Positions 35,918 through 43,424 of a stretch of DNA of 64,000 bases are shown piece after piece. The translations under genes and the position numbers were made by a program. Location of the stretch: assembly GCF_017795745.1 (NCBI RefSeq), contig NZ_CP059067.1, forward strand, positions 2,542,001 through 2,606,000. Reading direction: 5' to 3'. The stretch comes from Rhizobacter sp. AJA081-3 (GTDB taxonomy: Bacteria; Pseudomonadota; Gammaproteobacteria; Burkholderiales; Burkholderiaceae_C). Position 1 is the stretch's first letter. Each line of letters starts with the position of its first letter. The notes beneath the pieces were generated by a model, which was given only the letters and a program-made list of their open reading frames with translations, did not search any database and was not told the origin of the DNA.

Positions 35918-36325
35918 ATGAAGCAGGAACGCGGCTTCACGTACCTGGGACTGCTTCTGGCCATAGCACTTGTTGGCCTGGGGCTCTCAGTCGCGTCGGA
36001 AGTCTGGGTGAACGTCGCGAGGCGACAGAAGCTCGAGCAGTTGGAGTTCGTTGGGCAGCAGTTTGTGCAGGCCATCGGCAGCTACTACGAGAGCACGCCG
36101 GGGCCGGTGAAGCGCTATCCGAACACGCTGCAGGACCTCTTGGAGGATCGACGCAATGCGTTCGTGAGGCGGCACCTGCGGCAGGTGTATGTCAATCCGT
36201 TCGGTGGCGACTGGGAGCGGATTGAAGCGACGGAGGGCGGCCTGCGCGGTATCCGAGTGCGGATTCCTAGCGCCGAGGGTGCTGGCGTGGAAGCTCGAGA
36301 ATTCACGTATGTCCCGGGTCGGTAG
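35918..36325 (+). CDS. Atypical pseudopilin lacking Glu5 (possible GspK-like tip subunit)
   Basis: 135 residues from ATG 35918. Leader MKQERG is followed by FTYLGLLLAIALVGLGLSVASEVWV. Processing Gly and Phe are present, but position 5 of the mature helix is Gly instead of Glu. In characterised T2SS only the tip subunit GspK lacks Glu5, so a tip role is a reasonable inference, although this protein is far shorter than classical GspK. The globular part contains QQFVQAIGSYYESTPGPVKRYPNTLQDLLEDRR and VNPFGGDWERI. Last gene of the operon. Confidence 0.78.
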   Translation: MKQERGFTYLGLLLAIALVGLGLSVASEVWVNVARRQKLEQLEFVGQQFVQAIGSYYESTPGPVKRYPNTLQDLLEDRRNAFVRRHLRQVYVNPFGGDWERIEATEGGLRGIRVRIPSAEGAGVEAREFTYVPGR

Positions 36326-37183
36326 ATGACCGTCGCGCCGCCCAACGCTGATGTTCCGGCGCGGTTGCGGCCTGCGCGTCTCACGGGGAGCACGTGGCCT
36401 CGAAGGCGGACGACTTATGACTCTTTCCATCTGTCCTTCTATGGTGAGCCCCAAAGTCGGGTCCGAGGTCGAGTGGGCCGGTTGGCGCCAGGTCGCGAGG
36501 CCTCGTGATTCGTTGCTCGAAAGCTGACCGCCACGAGAGACCGGAAGTGGCCGTCAAGCACCGCCCATCGATCCACGACGACTGACCGTTGAGTTGCACG
36601 TACCGGTCGTCCGGCGTCGAAGTTCCGGTGCAGGCGGCAAAGCGGACCGCCGGACGCCGGTGGTGAACACCTGCCCTCGACCCATAGCTGGCCCCTCAAG
36701 ATGGGCAATGCAGTCACTCGAACTGCCCGAAGCACCTCTTCAGTGGACAGCCTGTCCCACCCGTCGCTTTGTCAATCCAACGTCGCCCCCGACAACTTGA
36801 CCGGACCTCGGTATCAAGCCAGTCCAACGCGCCATAGGTTCGATAAGTCGTCGGGCGAGCCGACCCGCAACTCGGCACCGATGTCACCCAGGCGCTCGCT
36901 GCGTGAATTCAGCACCACATAGATCGCGGCAGGGACGCTGCGGGCGACTGGTGCCTGCGAGCCGCCCGGGGCGGCTGCGTTTGTGCTTCTGGCGGCAATC
37001 ACCGATCCTTCGAAAGCATGGAAAGGGTTTGTACGGACGCACCGACCCTTCAAACGGGTCATTGGCATGCCGATACCCGAGGCGTAAAGTCCGCCTACCC
37101 GATAGAGGCGTCTCTGTGCTCACTGTCTTCTTGGTGGATCCGGCAGGCGCCTATTTTGCGCAGAGCCAAACGCCTTCGGTCCG
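36326..37183. other. About 0.86 kb without a convincing gene, downstream of the secretion operon
   Basis: Short frames on both strands have no motif. The minus frame at 36814-37068 has a plausible-looking tail (PAAIYVVLNSRSERLGDIGAELRVG) but no ribosome binding site or family signal, so it is not called. No clear operon terminator with a T-run was found. Confidence 0.5.
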
Positions 37184-37417
37184 TTAAGACTTGAACCACG
37201 CTTCATGCAAGCTGACCAAGATCATGTACAGCGCCGCGCTGAACATCGTCAGCGAAAGGCACCTTCCCATCAGGCCCAGGATGATCACGAGCGTGGCGAT
37301 CAACGGCTCGACGGGGTGGATGACGTGAAAGAGGCTGTGGGCGTAGGGCTGGACGGCATTGGCGAATGTGAGCCACTGCACCTTCAGGAAGAGAACGAGG
37401 AATTCGAGTTCACTCAT
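37184..37417 (-). CDS. Small inner-membrane protein of unknown function
   Basis: 77 residues from ATG 37417, preceded by CGGAGC at good spacing. Two hydrophobic stretches are visible (LEFLVLFLKVQWLTFANAV and PLIATLVIILGLMGRCLSLTMFSAALYMILVSL). No family recognised. It stands alone, antisense to the prevailing direction, between the secretion operon and the unknown 402-residue gene. A good start and membrane-like composition make it likelier than chance, but it remains hypothetical. Confidence 0.5.
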   Translation of the reverse strand: MSELEFLVLFLKVQWLTFANAVQPYAHSLFHVIHPVEPLIATLVIILGLMGRCLSLTMFSAALYMILVSLHEAWFKS

Positions 37418-37528
37418 GGCTGCTCCGATCAGGGTTGTCACGTGGGACTCGGGTGGGCGTCGGAGCGCGGACTAGGCGCGACGAAGCCACCAAGCGCGGG
37501 CCTTCACTGGCTCGCGTGAGGTATGGGT

Positions 37529-37561
37529 GGTGGGCCGCGGCACCGGTTGCTGCGGCCCACC
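37529..37561. repeat. Ten-base perfect inverted repeat
   Basis: GGTGGGCCGC (37529-37538) pairs with GCGGCCCACC (37552-37561) around a 13-base spacer. It lies in the 424-base gap between the divergent small membrane gene and the 402-residue gene; no T-run follows on either strand. Otherwise the gap shows no gene. Confidence 0.5.
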
Positions 37562-37841
37562 TTGAGGGTTGGGTGTGCGTCCATTTGGTCGTACTTTCGG
37601 ATGTACGACGATGTCCGGGGGTATGTGAATACACCCAACTAGCCCCGAATGATTTCCCGTAGGACGACAGCCGCGCGTCCCAGCAATTGCAGCCAACTTT
37701 CAATGCCGCCGTCCTGCCTAGGTGGGCGGCGCTTTGACTTTTCAGTTGGATAGCTTCTGAACTTCTACTGCGCTAGGCTGAAAAGCTGTTGCGATTCAGG
37801 GGAACCTACGCGAAGATGTAAAAAAGCTCGCGGAGGAAGGC

Positions 37842-39050
37842 GTGTACTCCCGTCTAGAACGAAAGATGCTGGTGTTCCTGGCACCTTCGGCTCCGCTGTG
37901 GCAAGCAATGCTGGAGTGGGAGCAGTACCTCGCAAGGAATCGCATTTTCCTCGAGCAGTTGCTCGATCCTGCGACCACAGTAGGCAAGAGCAAACAAGGG
38001 CCGTCGAAGGCTGGACCTCGCGAGTTGCACCTCGGCTCGAACCATGCCTACGCGAACGAGTGGGGCAAGGGCCAAGGCACGTTTCGCAACACTGAACGGC
38101 AGCTGCAACAGTTCGGCGATGCGATCGATGCCGTTCAGCGATCAATCGTCCTACTCCGGGACGCCATCAAGAATCAGAACGACGCCCGAGTGCTTCGCCC
38201 TGGCGGCGAAAAGCACCCGGCTATCTGCGATATCTGGATCGATCGCATTACGCGTTTTGCCACCACGCTGGATGATCGGAACTACACGGTCTATCAGTCT
38301 GGGGCAATTCTTGACATGGGGATCAGAGCGGTCCAAAAGGCCATTGATGCAGTTATCAACCGGAACGCACCTCTCATTGCGCTGGCTTACTACGGTGCAG
38401 ACCATCGGTTCTTTGAAGATGACCTAGCTGGAAAGGGCGGCGTTCACTATCTCGGCATGCGTCGAGGTGCGCGTTGGCTCCAGGCGCCGCTTCAAGTGCG
38501 GTACGCGCTAGACCTGGACGGCGGTGTTGTTCTTCGCTGCAAGCTGCATATTCCAAACCTTCAAGGCTCAAAAGCGCCTTGGGAGTACGACGGAGTCTTG
38601 CGGGAACTACGAGACAACCTGTACTTTGTATTCGAGAAGCGCGCGAAGGCCGGTGGCGGCCGCAAAGACTTCTTCTTCCTGGTGGTGAGTGCTTCTCAAA
38701 CGCCAGGCTCGAAGCAGAACGTTTTGGCTGGAACCTACCTCACCTCAGATCAAGATGACCGCAGAACGACTGTGTCTGGACAGGCGGTCATGTGGCGCGT
38801 GTCTCCCTATGCAGATGGCGACGAAGAGCGCGAGAAGGAGCAGGCGGCCAAGATGAGGGAAGCCTGGGATCTGGATCCGAAGGCTGACCGTCCAAATGGT
38901 GCAGATGTTGAGCACATGATGGCCTTGCTCGCAGAGTACGACGAAGCATCTGTACCTGCACCGCCTGCAAAGCGGGCACGTGCGAAGGTTGGACTCAAAC
39001 CCGCGCAACACATCAGGCAACACCCGAAACCGCGCGCCAAGGGCCGATGA
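37842..39050 (+). CDS. Unknown 402-residue protein
   Basis: GTG start at 37842 with GGAGG five bases upstream; ATG 37866 is an alternative. No signal peptide or membrane helix. The N-terminal half has a helical stretch (QFGDAIDAVQRSIVLLRDAIKNQNDARVL, then AIDAVINRNAPLIALAYYGADHRFFEDDL). The middle is beta-rich (YALDLDGGVVLRCKLHIPNLQG, then LYFVFEKRAKAGGGRKDFFFLVVSASQTPGSKQNVLAGTYLTSDQDD). The C-terminus is basic and low-complexity (PPAKRARAKVGLKPAQHIRQHPKPRAKGR), suggesting nucleic-acid or membrane contact. No family was recognised. It stands alone before a cytochrome c gene fragment. Confidence 0.75.
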   Translation: MYSRLERKMLVFLAPSAPLWQAMLEWEQYLARNRIFLEQLLDPATTVGKSKQGPSKAGPRELHLGSNHAYANEWGKGQGTFRNTERQLQQFGDAIDAVQRSIVLLRDAIKNQNDARVLRPGGEKHPAICDIWIDRITRFATTLDDRNYTVYQSGAILDMGIRAVQKAIDAVINRNAPLIALAYYGADHRFFEDDLAGKGGVHYLGMRRGARWLQAPLQVRYALDLDGGVVLRCKLHIPNLQGSKAPWEYDGVLRELRDNLYFVFEKRAKAGGGRKDFFFLVVSASQTPGSKQNVLAGTYLTSDQDDRRTTVSGQAVMWRVSPYADGDEEREKEQAAKMREAWDLDPKADRPNGADVEHMMALLAEYDEASVPAPPAKRARAKVGLKPAQHIRQHPKPRAKGR

Positions 39051-39260
39051 AGCCAGCGCGCTAGTTGGTATGGCGGGTATGCGAACGTTGCCTTGACCAA
39101 GAACATCCTCTTCCCGCCCACGATCACGAACAGCGACATCGAGGATCGCAAGATCTACAACGCGAACATGTTCGGGCAGGGCAACGGGGGACACACCTTC
39201 AACTCAGTGCTCACCGATTCGGAGCGCAAGGCCCTCAGCGCGTACCTGAAGACGCTGTAA
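39051..39260 (+). pseudogene. C-terminal fragment of a cytochrome c-like protein
   Basis: The frame between the stop at 39048 and TAA at 39258 has no start codon, but reads like the end of a c-type cytochrome or dihaem peroxidase-like oxygenase: YGGYANVALTKNILFPPTI, DIEDRKIYNANMFGQGNGGHTFNSVLTDSERKALSAYLKTL. The GHTF...LTDxERKALxxYLKTL ending is common in that group. No CxxCH haem site remains. It lies in the same frame as the preceding gene but looks unrelated to it. Probably what is left after an insertion or deletion at about 39050. Confidence 0.6.
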
Positions 39261-39401
39261 CGCGTCGAACGAGGTCGATGCGAATGGAGGGGCACCGGCA
39301 CCGGCCCGTGCAGCAGCGGGCGCCTTCGCTTGGCGTTTTGCGCCAGCATATGCTCAAAGGCAACCGCCGGTCGTTCCCTTCCGAAATCGAGGAGAGCGAG
39401 G

Positions 39402-39545
39402 ATGGATCAGTTGATCAATGCCGGCGTCGACCGCGCAGTGCGAGGAATGGAGATCCGGGCCTACGTAGTGCGTGGCGGCCAGATCCGGCGCAGCGGCACC
39501 GTGGACGAGGTTCGTGAAGAAGCGCTAGAGGAGGAGTGTCTCTAG
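39402..39545 (+). CDS. Small 47-residue ORF of unknown function
   Basis: ATG 39402 preceded by AGGAG at about eight bases. Encodes MDQLINAGVDRAVRGMEIRAY, VVRGGQIRRSGTVDEVREEALEEECL, a soluble charged peptide. A 24-base perfect palindrome follows ten bases after the stop and resembles a terminator stem, which supports a real transcript. An in-frame start at 39330 would add 24 residues. No function can be proposed. Confidence 0.4.
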   Translation: MDQLINAGVDRAVRGMEIRAYVVRGGQIRRSGTVDEVREEALEEECL

Positions 39546-39554
39546 CTTGTCCCA

Positions 39555-39578
39555 CCTGGCCGTCGATCGACGGCCAGG
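39555..39578 (+). terminator. Perfect palindrome, terminator-like hairpin
   Basis: CCTGGCCGTCGA (39555-39566) is followed directly by its exact reverse complement (39567-39578). The stem is GC-rich but no T-run follows, so factor-independent termination is uncertain. It closes off the small ORF at 39402. Confidence 0.5.
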
Positions 39579-39981
39579 CGTTGCCGAGTGGAGTGCGCGA
39601 AGGCGAGTCGATAAGCTGAACGGCGCCCGAGGGCATGGCAGCGTCGCTGAGTCAAAGACCTGATGCCGGTCACTTGCGTAGCCTGGTGCTCATCACATTG
39701 CGAGAGCGTCACGGCAGCGATGGCAGCTCCAGCAGATCGATTCCCACGACCACTCCCCAGACAATGGGGCTCGTCTTGCTCGTCGGCACTCGCTGGCGGG
39801 ATTCGCAGGCCTGCCTCACGCTTCGGGCCCGCTCTCTGAGCCGACCCGGTTGGGTCGGGGGCTGGAGACCCGTTCGGTCGATCGTCGAGATGAACGGGAC
39901 GCGACTCGACGCCCGCCCGCCGACGGCCTTACCCCGCGAAACCGTTGACACCTCACTGAGCTTCGATGAATACTTACATAG
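39579..39981. other. About 0.4 kb gene-less upstream region of the RiPP cluster
   Basis: No convincing coding frame. It is the likely promoter region of the following gene cluster; no operator or clear -35/-10 pair could be fixed by eye. Confidence 0.4.
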
Positions 39982-40554
39982 ATGGCCATGCAGCTGTCCG
40001 CCACCGTTGCACACGCAGGTGACACGTCAGATGTGTGGCTAGGCAGCCCGGTAGTCCAAGTTTTCGACAACTACGTCGAGATGGAGGAACTGCGAACGGA
40101 AGTGCTTGCGCTGCATGACAGCTTGCTCCCTGCGGATGGTCGTGGTGCTGCCGTCTGGCACCTGCAGGACGAGGCGCCCGGCGCTGCGCCGCAGCCAATC
40201 CGTGCACTGGCATGGCGCATCTTCGCGGACGCTGTGGCGCGCGGAGTCCGCGCGATCGAGTACTGGTCCAACACGATCGGCGTGGGACACCAACTGCCGG
40301 CGCACATCGACAAGGACGAGGGGTTGTACCGCCGCAGTGGAGTGGTGGTTTCGCCGGTGCTGACGGCTGTCTACTACGCCGACGTCTGTGTATTCACTGG
40401 GGGTCAACTCGATGTTGAAGGAATATTGGTCAAGCCCCGACAGAATCGTTTGGTGATGTTTGACGGTTGTCTTTCGCACCAAGTCCGTCGCGTGAGGACA
40501 GGGGTCCGGCGGAGCTTGGTTCTCAACGCGTGGCGCTCGCCACCCAGCCCGTGA
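39982..40554 (+). CDS. 2-oxoglutarate/Fe(II)-dependent oxygenase-like protein
   Basis: 190 residues from ATG 39982 (ATG 39988 is also possible). The iron-binding triad of the 2OG-Fe(II) oxygenase fold is visible: HID (His108, Asp110) in LPAHIDKDEGLY, and distal His166 in DGCLSHQVRRV. Downstream basic residues in RTGVRRSLVLNAW could bind 2-oxoglutarate. Such enzymes hydroxylate Pro, Asn, Asp or Lys side chains. It lies 21 bases before the RiPP precursor gene, so precursor hydroxylation is a reasonable inference. Soluble, no signal peptide. Confidence 0.78.
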   Translation: MAMQLSATVAHAGDTSDVWLGSPVVQVFDNYVEMEELRTEVLALHDSLLPADGRGAAVWHLQDEAPGAAPQPIRALAWRIFADAVARGVRAIEYWSNTIGVGHQLPAHIDKDEGLYRRSGVVVSPVLTAVYYADVCVFTGGQLDVEGILVKPRQNRLVMFDGCLSHQVRRVRTGVRRSLVLNAWRSPPSP

Positions 40555-40575
40555 CTCGGGAGAAGGGACGAAACG

Positions 40576-41067
40576 ATGTCGACCTCCAAGAAGCAACCTC
40601 CCTCCAAGACAGCCGCATCCAAGAAGGCGGTCGCCAAAAAGGCGACCGCAGCCAAGAAGACTTCAGCTGCGGCGCCTAAGGCGAAACGGTTCACCGAGTA
40701 CGAAGAGCGCGAACGCGGGCACCGATACGCGAAGGTGATCGCGCGCGCCTGGGCCGACGAGAAGTTCAGGAAGCGACTCATGGACGAGCCCGCCGCGGTA
40801 CTCGGTGAATTTGACATTGCGGTGCCCAAGGATCACACCGTCAAGGTGGTCAGTGAAGCGCCCGCAACCAAAGGACGACGCGAGATTGTCTTCGTGCTGC
40901 CCGCCAAGCCGCGTGGGTGGATCGAACTGGAGTCTCGCTCGCTGACGGCTTCACCCAAGGACGACTGGCTGGACGGTGGTGAAGCGCAGTTGGCCAAAGC
41001 TAAGCCGAGGCCAAAACCAAAGCCCACTCCGTTTCCCTGCGCCAAGTGCTGGAATGGTTGCTGTTGA
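40576..41067 (+). CDS. RiPP precursor with nitrile-hydratase-like leader (NHLP) and Cys-rich core
   Basis: 163 residues. Residues 1-38 are a Lys/Ala/Ser-rich extension resembling histone H1 tails. Residues about 48-112 (YAKVIARAWADEKFRKRLM, EPAAVLGEFDIAVPKDHTVKVV, REIVFVLPAKP) match the nitrile hydratase alpha-subunit fold used as leader in the NHLP family. WLDGGEA at 131-137 contains a Gly-Gly (134-135), a candidate leader cleavage site. After it come a Lys/Pro-rich spacer and the end PFPCAKCWNGCC with four Cys (155, 158, 162, 163). GGAGAAGGGACG precedes the ATG. The azole-forming enzymes encoded next make a heterocyclised peptide product likely. No PCAT transporter-protease is local. Confidence 0.85.
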   Translation: MSTSKKQPPSKTAASKKAVAKKATAAKKTSAAAPKAKRFTEYEERERGHRYAKVIARAWADEKFRKRLMDEPAAVLGEFDIAVPKDHTVKVVSEAPATKGRREIVFVLPAKPRGWIELESRSLTASPKDDWLDGGEAQLAKAKPRPKPKPTPFPCAKCWNGCC

Positions 41068-41155
41068 TCGAAGTGTCTCGGTGCGCGCAGCACGGTCGGC
41101 GAGTTTGCCGCCTAGCTGCAGCGCGTCTTGACCCGGCGGCCAAACGCCAAGCAAC

Positions 41156-43411
41156 GTGTTGAAGGCACCTCGACTGCGGCCGGATCTGCGCGCACGCGTC
41201 GTGCCTGGGGAAGGAGTCGTTCTGGTCGACGGCGAGAGTTGTACGGTCCTACTTGATCCGGTGTCAGAGCGAATCGTGCCGCTGCTGGATGGGCGCCACT
41301 CTCCCGAAGATATCGCCGAGGCGATGTCCGACGAGTTGCCACTGGAGGAGGTTTATTTCGCGCTCCTCCAACTGGAGCAACAGGGCTATGTGTCCGAGTG
41401 CGCGCCGGAGATCTCCGATGACCTGGCCGCATTCTGGTCCGCCGGCGGACTCGACCCTGCGGAGGCTGTTGCGAGTACGGCACGCGCGGAAGCGCACTTC
41501 CTGACCCTGGGAGGTCTGGATTCGCAACCGGTGGAGGACGCACTGAGGGCAGCAGGAGTCCGCATCCACACGAAAGCGGCGTTCCAGCTCGTCTTCACCG
41601 ACGACTACCTCAACCCGGCGCTTGCCGAGATCAATGAGCAAGCACTGCGCACACGGATTCCGTGGCTCCTTTTCGGTCCTCTTGGGCGCAAGCTCTGGAT
41701 GGGGCCGCTGTTCCTACCGCACGAGGGAGCTTGCTGGGAATGCCTCGCCTTTCGACGCCGTTCAGCGCAATTCCTCGTGGATCTGGGACGCCCGGGCGCC
41801 CACCCAAGCCAACGCGGCGGCATGCTTCCTTCGACTCTTGCCGTCGCTGCCGATGCAGCCGCCCTCGAGGTGTTGAAGTTCTTCGCGGCGGGTGGCCGGA
41901 CACCGCTGCTGGATCGCCTCGTCACCTTCGACCTGCTTCGCACCGACATGCAGTCCCACGTCGTGACTCGCAGGCCGCAATGTACGAGTTGTGGATCTCC
42001 TAGCGTGTCCGCCAATCGGCCGCCACCGGCCCTTGTTTCGCGCGCGAAGGGCTTCACGTCCGACGGAGGCTTTCGCGTTGATACACCGAAGGCAACGCTC
42101 GATCGATACATGCGACACGTGAGTCCGCTGACGGGGATCGTCGATGCGATCGAACCCATTGGCAATCTTCCCGAAGAGATGCCAGCCGTGAACTTCCACG
42201 TTTTCACGGCTGGCCACAACTTCGCCTTTCAGTTCAAGAACCTGCGCGCCTTCGCGGAGAACATGCGCAGCCGAAGCGCGGGAAAGGGAATGACCGCCGA
42301 CCAGGCACGCGCCGGCGCGTTGGCAGAAGCGCTGGAACGGTACTCTGCGATCTTTCACGGTGACGAGCAGCGCGTGCGCGCGAGTTACCGCGCACTTGGG
42401 GAGCGCGCGATTCATCCCAATGCGTGCATGCTCTTCAGCGACCGTCAGTACGACGAACGTGAGCGCTTCGGACCGGGCAAGGACACATACAGTCAGCGCG
42501 TTCCGCTGCGTCTGGACGAACATGCGGAGATCGACTGGTCGCCGCTGTTCTCGCTCACCCGTCGCGAATGGCGCTACTTGCCAACGCTCTACCAATACTT
42601 TCCGTCGCAGCTCGGGCGGGGAGCGCAGCCATCATCCCCGTACTTCTATGCCGACTCCAATGGCAATGCTTCCGGCAACGTGCTCGAAGAGGCGGTCCTA
42701 CAAGGTTTCCTGGAGCTAGCCGAGCGCGATGCGGTGGCCATCTGGTGGTACAACCGCATGCGCCGAAGAGGGGTAGATCTCACGAGCTTCCGGGAGCGCT
42801 ACTTCCAAGAGTTCGTGGCAATGTACGAGAGCATTGGTCGGGAAGTCTGGGTCCTCGACATCAGCAATGACCTGCAGATCCCGGCATTCGCCGCCCTTTC
42901 CAGGTCGCGCCGGGGCCGCGAGGACATCGTGTTCGGCTTCGGCTGCCACCTCGACGCCAGGCTTGGCGTCTCGCGAGCGCTGACAGAGATGAACCAGATG
43001 CTCGCCTTGTCTTTTGGGGAGAACGAGCCGCAGGGTATTGCGCGAGGGCTTGACCTGGAGCTGAACGAGTGGTTTCGCACGGCGACACTCGAATCGGAGC
43101 CCTACTTGGTGCCGCTAAAGGACGTGCCGTGTGCCGACGGTGGAAGCTTCGCCGTCCCGTCGAGTACCGATCTACTGGATGACATTCGGCTGTGTCAGTC
43201 GCGTGTGGAGCGCCTGGGCCTGGAGATGCTCTTGCTCGAGCAGACCCGTCCCGACGTGGGCATGCCCGCGGTGAAGGTTGTCGTGCCGGGACTTCGGCAC
43301 TTCTGGCCGCGCTTCGCGCCAGGGCGGCTGTTCGATGTTCCCACCCAGCAGGGATGGCTCGCGCGCCGCTTGAGCGAGGACGAACTCAATCCTCGCCGAA
43401 TGTTCTTCTAG
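41156..43411 (+). CDS. Fused E1-like/YcaO TOMM cyclodehydratase
   Basis: 751 residues; GTG 41156, or TTG 41159. Residues about 1-90 resemble a RiPP recognition element (VDGESCTVLLDPVSERIVPLLDGRHSPEDIAEAM). Residues about 110-300 are an Ocin-ThiF/E1-like domain with zinc-type Cys pairs CWEC (near 194) and CTSC (near 277). From about residue 312 comes a YcaO domain with its ATP-site segments (GKGMTADQARAGALAEALERYSAIF; LEEAVLQGFLELAERDAVAIWWYNR). It should bind the precursor leader and convert Cys/Ser/Thr to azolines using ATP. It lies 88 bases after the precursor stop. The C-terminus NPRRMFF lacks the proline-rich ending common in azoline-forming YcaOs. Confidence 0.9.
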   Translation: MLKAPRLRPDLRARVVPGEGVVLVDGESCTVLLDPVSERIVPLLDGRHSPEDIAEAMSDELPLEEVYFALLQLEQQGYVSECAPEISDDLAAFWSAGGLDPAEAVASTARAEAHFLTLGGLDSQPVEDALRAAGVRIHTKAAFQLVFTDDYLNPALAEINEQALRTRIPWLLFGPLGRKLWMGPLFLPHEGACWECLAFRRRSAQFLVDLGRPGAHPSQRGGMLPSTLAVAADAAALEVLKFFAAGGRTPLLDRLVTFDLLRTDMQSHVVTRRPQCTSCGSPSVSANRPPPALVSRAKGFTSDGGFRVDTPKATLDRYMRHVSPLTGIVDAIEPIGNLPEEMPAVNFHVFTAGHNFAFQFKNLRAFAENMRSRSAGKGMTADQARAGALAEALERYSAIFHGDEQRVRASYRALGERAIHPNACMLFSDRQYDERERFGPGKDTYSQRVPLRLDEHAEIDWSPLFSLTRREWRYLPTLYQYFPSQLGRGAQPSSPYFYADSNGNASGNVLEEAVLQGFLELAERDAVAIWWYNRMRRRGVDLTSFRERYFQEFVAMYESIGREVWVLDISNDLQIPAFAALSRSRRGREDIVFGFGCHLDARLGVSRALTEMNQMLALSFGENEPQGIARGLDLELNEWFRTATLESEPYLVPLKDVPCADGGSFAVPSSTDLLDDIRLCQSRVERLGLEMLLLEQTRPDVGMPAVKVVVPGLRHFWPRFAPGRLFDVPTQQGWLARRLSEDELNPRRMFF

Positions 43412-43424
43412 TCGGACAGCAGAT

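Noticed and set aside
36439-36735. 98-residue minus-strand ORF downstream of the secretion operon
   Set aside because: Arg/Pro/Cys-rich low-information sequence of the kind produced by non-coding GC-rich DNA.
36814-37068. 84-residue minus-strand ORF with a plausible C-terminus
   Set aside because: No start signal or family match; kept only as a remark in the gene-less stretch.
40576-41067. Reading the precursor as a genuine nitrile hydratase alpha subunit
   Set aside because: The metal-binding catalytic Cys motif of the enzyme is absent, the protein is short, there is no beta subunit, and YcaO/SagB genes follow directly.
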